Source: Phycisphaerales bacterium
Lineage (GTDB): Bacteria > Planctomycetota > Phycisphaerae > Phycisphaerales > UBA1924
DNA: 36,324 nucleotides
NCBI GenBank assembly: GCA_016741915.1
Contig: JACVCS010000034.1
Span: 1-36,324 of the forward strand
Direction of reading: 5' to 3'
Made by a program: the position numbers and the translations under genes. Every line of letters begins with the position of its first letter. Within the stretch, counting starts at the first letter, position 1. Positions 33,373 through 36,324 of the stretch are shown here, in pieces. Below the pieces are notes generated by a model. That model ran no database searches and was not told where the DNA came from. It saw only the letters and a program-made list of their open reading frames with translations.

Positions 33373-34383
33373 ATGCGGACGAATGCGGAGTTTTCTGTGC
33401 GTGGTCTTCGCATCTCTTCGGTGATTCTCGGGGCGGCAACGGTGCTCGCCCTCAGCGGCTCGGCGTGGGCACAGGCCCCCGCGCCGGGCGTCAACCCAAC
33501 CACCCCGGGCAACCTGTCGGCGAATCCCAACGCCGGGAAAAAGCCTGAGATCGCCGATGCCGAGAAGAGCCCGTGGAGCATCCGCCTCAGCGGCGGCGGT
33601 ATCTACCAGTTTGACACCGACCTCCGCGGCAATCCGGGCTCATACTCCGTCGCTCGCGGCGACACCGCCTTCGGCCTTGGTTACCGCGCTACCGAGTCGC
33701 TCCGCCTCACCCTCGACGTCGGCACCGAAGTCTCCTGGTACGAGTTCGACAACGCCACGACGATCCTGGCACCCAGCGCCAAGCCCTTCCATGTCATGTA
33801 CCAGACCGACATCAACCCCGGCATCCGCTTTGATATCGACGACAACTGGTTCGTCCTCGCCGGCGGCATCATCCAGTTCAGCGGCGAACGCAAGGCCGAC
33901 ACGGGCAAGTCGTTCACGGGCGGGGCCTTCGGCGCGGTGGGTTACAAGATCAGCAACGACCTGACGCTCTACGGCGGCGTGCTGGGCAAAAGCCGCCTGG
34001 AGGACGACGCTCTCGTCGTACCCGTCATCGGGGTCAACTGGCGCATCACCGAGAACCTCCGCCTCGACACGCGCGGGCTCGGCGCGGTGCTCACCATGAC
34101 GCTCAAGCCCGGTCTGCGCGTCTTCGTCGACGCGACGTACGAATCGCGCGAATACCGCCTCAGCGACGAGAGCTTCCTGCGCGAGGGCGTCGTCCGCGAT
34201 CGCCAGATCCCCGTCGGCATCGGCGCGGGCTTCGATCTGTGCAAGAACTTCACACTCACCGTCCGCGGCGGCGTGAACGTCTGGCAACAGTTCACCGTCG
34301 ATACAGACAACGAAGTCCGCGTCAACCGCTTCCGCTCCGACCCCTCCGGGTTCATCGGGCTCCGCGGCGAGATCCGGTTCTGA
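33373..34383 (+). CDS. Outer-membrane beta-barrel protein
   Basis: A 336-residue exported protein. A signal peptide (SSVILGAATVLALSGSAWAQA; cleavage likely after AWA, about 33) precedes a Pro/Asn-rich linker (33-60). The rest (about 65-336) is a succession of amphipathic strands with alternating hydrophobic residues and turns, for example WSIRLSGGGIYQF, GFGLGYRATESLRLTLDVG, FTLTVRGGVNVW and FIGLRGEIRF. It ends in a C-terminal phenylalanine, the usual barrel-assembly signal. Roughly twelve to sixteen strands are possible. Porin, adhesin or assembly roles cannot be separated by sequence. GGAG lies 7 nt before the ATG. A single Cys (in DLCKNF) is unusual for such barrels. Confidence 0.8.
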   Translation: MRTNAEFSVRGLRISSVILGAATVLALSGSAWAQAPAPGVNPTTPGNLSANPNAGKKPEIADAEKSPWSIRLSGGGIYQFDTDLRGNPGSYSVARGDTAFGLGYRATESLRLTLDVGTEVSWYEFDNATTILAPSAKPFHVMYQTDINPGIRFDIDDNWFVLAGGIIQFSGERKADTGKSFTGGAFGAVGYKISNDLTLYGGVLGKSRLEDDALVVPVIGVNWRITENLRLDTRGLGAVLTMTLKPGLRVFVDATYESREYRLSDESFLREGVVRDRQIPVGIGAGFDLCKNFTLTVRGGVNVWQQFTVDTDNEVRVNRFRSDPSGFIGLRGEIRF

Positions 34384-34437
34384 TCCGTTCTCTCCACGCG
34401 GGTGTTCCGCTTGTTTTCGATTCCGATGTGTGCACGC

Positions 34438-35988
34438 ATGAACAGTCACCTAAGCGATGACCAAACCGGCCGCAGCAACGCCGAGTCATTCAAACCACTC
34501 GGCGTCGATGCACTGCACCATCGGTCAGGTCATCGCGACGATGCACGCGAAGATGCCGGCGTCTCACGACGTGGGATTCTCGCCGCGGGCGCGGCCCTCA
34601 CGGCCGGGCTCCTGCTGCCTTCGCGTCTCCGCGCTCAGCCCAACGCGACAAACGCCTCCGCGCCCGCGGCGATTCAACCCAAGGCACCCGCACGGAACCT
34701 GATCTTCATCGTCGCCGACGGCACCAGCAACGGTGCGCTCATGCTCGCGGACCAGTTCGTGAAGTTCAAGGGCGGCAAGGCCTCGAACTGGCGGCGGGTG
34801 TCCTCGACCACGGGCACCGCGCGTGCGCTGCAGTGCACCTCGTCGGCGGATTCGATCGTGACCGACTCTGCCGCCGCCAGCGCCGCGTGGAGCACAGGGA
34901 TCAAGCACGAGAACGGCTCATTGTGCGTGCTGCCTGATGGTCGCAAGCCCCCGCCCATGCTCATGCGCGCGAAGGCCAGCGGCAAGCGCGTCGGCTGCGT
35001 CACGACAACCACCATCACCCACGCAACCCCCGCGGGCTTTTACTGCAACGTCACCCGCCGAGCCAGCGAAGACCAGATCGCCCAGCAGCTCTGCGAGCGA
35101 CCGATCGACGTCGCCCTCGGCGGCGGGGTGAAGTTCTTCAAGGACGACGCGGTGAAGGCCCTGCCTGCCGGGCTTGTCCGCCTTACCGACGAACTCCGCG
35201 AGTTTGTGAGCAACAAGGCCAAAGCGGGCGCGCGCCTCGTCGGCGCCTTCGGCGATTCGCACCTGCCCATGAAGCTCGAACGCGACGAGCAACGCCTGCG
35301 GTCACAGCCGAGCACGCCTTCGCTCTTGGAGATGACCCGCATCGCCCTCGATCGACTCAGCGTCGATCAGGACGGCTCCGACGGGTTCGTGCTGCAGATC
35401 GAGGGCGGGCGTATCGATCACGCGGCCCACGCGAACGACGCCGCCGGCGTGCTGCGCGACCTGCTGGAACTCGACGAGGTCGTCGGGTACGTCGAGCAGT
35501 GGGCCCGCGGCCGCAGTGACACGCTCGTGGTCGTCACCACCGACCACGCCACGGGCGGCTGCTCGCCCGTCTTCTACGGCAAGCCCGGGTACGAAGGGTT
35601 GAAAAAACTCGACAACGTTCGGCACAGTTTCGAGTGGGTCTTCGACCAGCTCGGCAAGCACGAAGACCCCGCCGCCGACGCCGCCCGCTTGGTCACCCTC
35701 GCCGAATCGGCCCTGGGTTTCAAGCTCCCCGAAAGCAGCGAGACGGCCCTGCGCCAAGTGATGACCGGCGAACGCGAGGACCTGTTCAAGATGCAACGCA
35801 AGCTGCCGTGCGTCCTCGGGGCGATCGCCGCGAACGACCTGGGCGTGGCCTTCAGCACCGACGGGCATAACGGCGACTTCGTCGACGCCTTCGCCTTTGG
35901 TCAGGGGGCATCGACCCTCCCCACTTTCGTCGAAAACACCGAGCTGGGCCTGTGGGCGGCATCCTGCGTGGGCGTTCGGGCGGAATAA
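34438..35988 (+). CDS. Tat-exported alkaline phosphatase
   Basis: Alkaline phosphatases hydrolyse phosphomonoesters in the periplasm using Zn and Mg. About 516 residues. A long N-terminal region is followed by a twin-arginine signal (VSRRGILAAGAALTAGLLLP; RR at 44-45) and a cleavage site near LRA. The catalytic domain shows the phosphatase motifs: FIVADGTS near 83, the nucleophile in VTDSAAASAAWSTG, the metal ligands in EGGRIDHAAHAND and TTDHATGG, and a late histidine motif DGHNGD. The chosen ATG at 34438 lacks a clear Shine-Dalgarno, and a GTG at 34402 is also in frame, so the start is uncertain. It follows the beta-barrel gene by 54 bp in the same direction. Phosphate regulation cannot be judged; no PHO box was identified. 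Confidence 0.9.
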   Translation: MNSHLSDDQTGRSNAESFKPLGVDALHHRSGHRDDAREDAGVSRRGILAAGAALTAGLLLPSRLRAQPNATNASAPAAIQPKAPARNLIFIVADGTSNGALMLADQFVKFKGGKASNWRRVSSTTGTARALQCTSSADSIVTDSAAASAAWSTGIKHENGSLCVLPDGRKPPPMLMRAKASGKRVGCVTTTTITHATPAGFYCNVTRRASEDQIAQQLCERPIDVALGGGVKFFKDDAVKALPAGLVRLTDELREFVSNKAKAGARLVGAFGDSHLPMKLERDEQRLRSQPSTPSLLEMTRIALDRLSVDQDGSDGFVLQIEGGRIDHAAHANDAAGVLRDLLELDEVVGYVEQWARGRSDTLVVVTTDHATGGCSPVFYGKPGYEGLKKLDNVRHSFEWVFDQLGKHEDPAADAARLVTLAESALGFKLPESSETALRQVMTGEREDLFKMQRKLPCVLGAIAANDLGVAFSTDGHNGDFVDAFAFGQGASTLPTFVENTELGLWAASCVGVRAE

Positions 35989-36046
35989 CCCGAGCGCAAC
36001 GCCCCCGTCCATACCGCTGCGCCAACGGGCGAACTACGCTTCAGAT

Positions 36047-36324
36047 ATGCGTTCTCGGCGTGAAACACTCCTCTCAGCAGCGGACAAACTCGCATCCTCT
36101 TCCACCGCGCAGCTCCGCTGCCTCGTCGGCTTCGACGGGTTCATCGACGACATCATCGACGTCGTGGACGTGCGCCGATCGATGCGCCGCGACGACTACA
36201 CGCGCCTGGAAACGATGGAGGCCTACGCCGCCCGCGTGCAGGCCTTCGCGCGGCGCAGCATGAACCTCGAACTCGTCGTCAAAGAGTCCCGCTTCGGCGG
36301 TAACGGCCCGCTCATGGCCGGCGG
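36047..36324 (+). CDS. PfkB-family carbohydrate kinase (3' end outside the window)
   Basis: An open frame from ATG 36047 runs through the right edge (92 residues visible). After a helical N-terminus comes CLVGFDGFIDDIIDVVDVR (about 25-43), the phrase typical of the first strand of PfkB-family kinases, where the sugar is recognised. A helical segment follows, and then SMNLELVVKESRFGGNGPLMAG, which is the family's GGNGxxxA substrate loop. Ribokinase-type enzymes phosphorylate sugars or nucleosides; this version resembles a planctomycete subgroup whose substrate I do not know. The downstream catalytic GAGD motif lies outside the window. It starts 58 nt after the phosphatase stop. Confidence 0.75.
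   Translation, partial: MRSRRETLLSAADKLASSSTAQLRCLVGFDGFIDDIIDVVDVRRSMRRDDYTRLETMEAYAARVQAFARRSMNLELVVKESRFGGNGPLMAG

Overview
The window is a stretch of high-GC bacterial chromosome with mostly housekeeping and transport genes. No IS element, prophage, CRISPR array, tRNA or rRNA was recognised. Several traits point to a planctomycete, probably of the Phycisphaerae type. These are long low-complexity insertions in conserved proteins, secreted proteins ending in degenerate dockerin-like repeats (DIADDQGT ... GVNEGDYN), an S46 peptidase, a twin-arginine alkaline phosphatase, short tandem-repeat arrays between genes, and frequent GTG starts. This assignment is inference from style and gene content, not from a phylogenetic marker search.

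Layout. 1-6.3 kb: a rightward cluster of mutS (5' end outside the window), a thioredoxin-fold protein, tsaD and a polytopic membrane protein. 6.25-6.96 kb: non-coding DNA with several short tandem-repeat arrays and a leftward terminator. 7.0-8.3 kb: lexA and an overlapping upstream gene of unknown function, both leftward. 8.3-9.1 kb: a long relatively AT-rich intergenic region with inverted and direct repeats. 9.1-14.4 kb: an agmatinase-family enzyme, a small zinc-ribbon membrane protein (leftward), then an S46 dipeptidyl-peptidase translationally coupled to an amino-acid permease. 14.5-18 kb: two secreted proteins with unrelated bodies but near-identical tandem C-terminal modules, closed by a strong bidirectional terminator. 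18.1-20 kb: a CPA2-type cation/proton antiporter and a short LigD-phosphoesterase-like protein (both leftward). 20.2-20.9 kb: a TPR lipoprotein.

21-24.9 kb is a methyl-cycle block: an ArsR-type HTH fused to a SAM-dependent methyltransferase, then ahcY (S-adenosylhomocysteine hydrolase) and metF (methylene-THF reductase). A perfect 8-bp inverted repeat covers the start codon of the regulator gene. 24.8-28 kb is leftward: a TauE/SafE exporter coupled to a glycosylasparaginase-type Ntn hydrolase, and a lipoprotein of unknown function. 28.2-33.3 kb is rightward: an aquaporin with a plant-TIP-like selectivity filter, an HDOD protein, an RlmE/FtsJ rRNA methyltransferase with a glycine-rich basic tail, and a BatA-like von Willebrand A membrane protein that overlaps it by 4 nt. 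33.4-36.3 kb: an outer-membrane beta-barrel, a Tat-exported alkaline phosphatase and the start of a PfkB-family kinase cut by the window end.

The most interesting points are the ArsR-methyltransferase/ahcY/metF block with its operator, the twin secreted proteins with shared modules, the aquaporin filter, the RlmE tail, and the octamer/heptamer repeat arrays.
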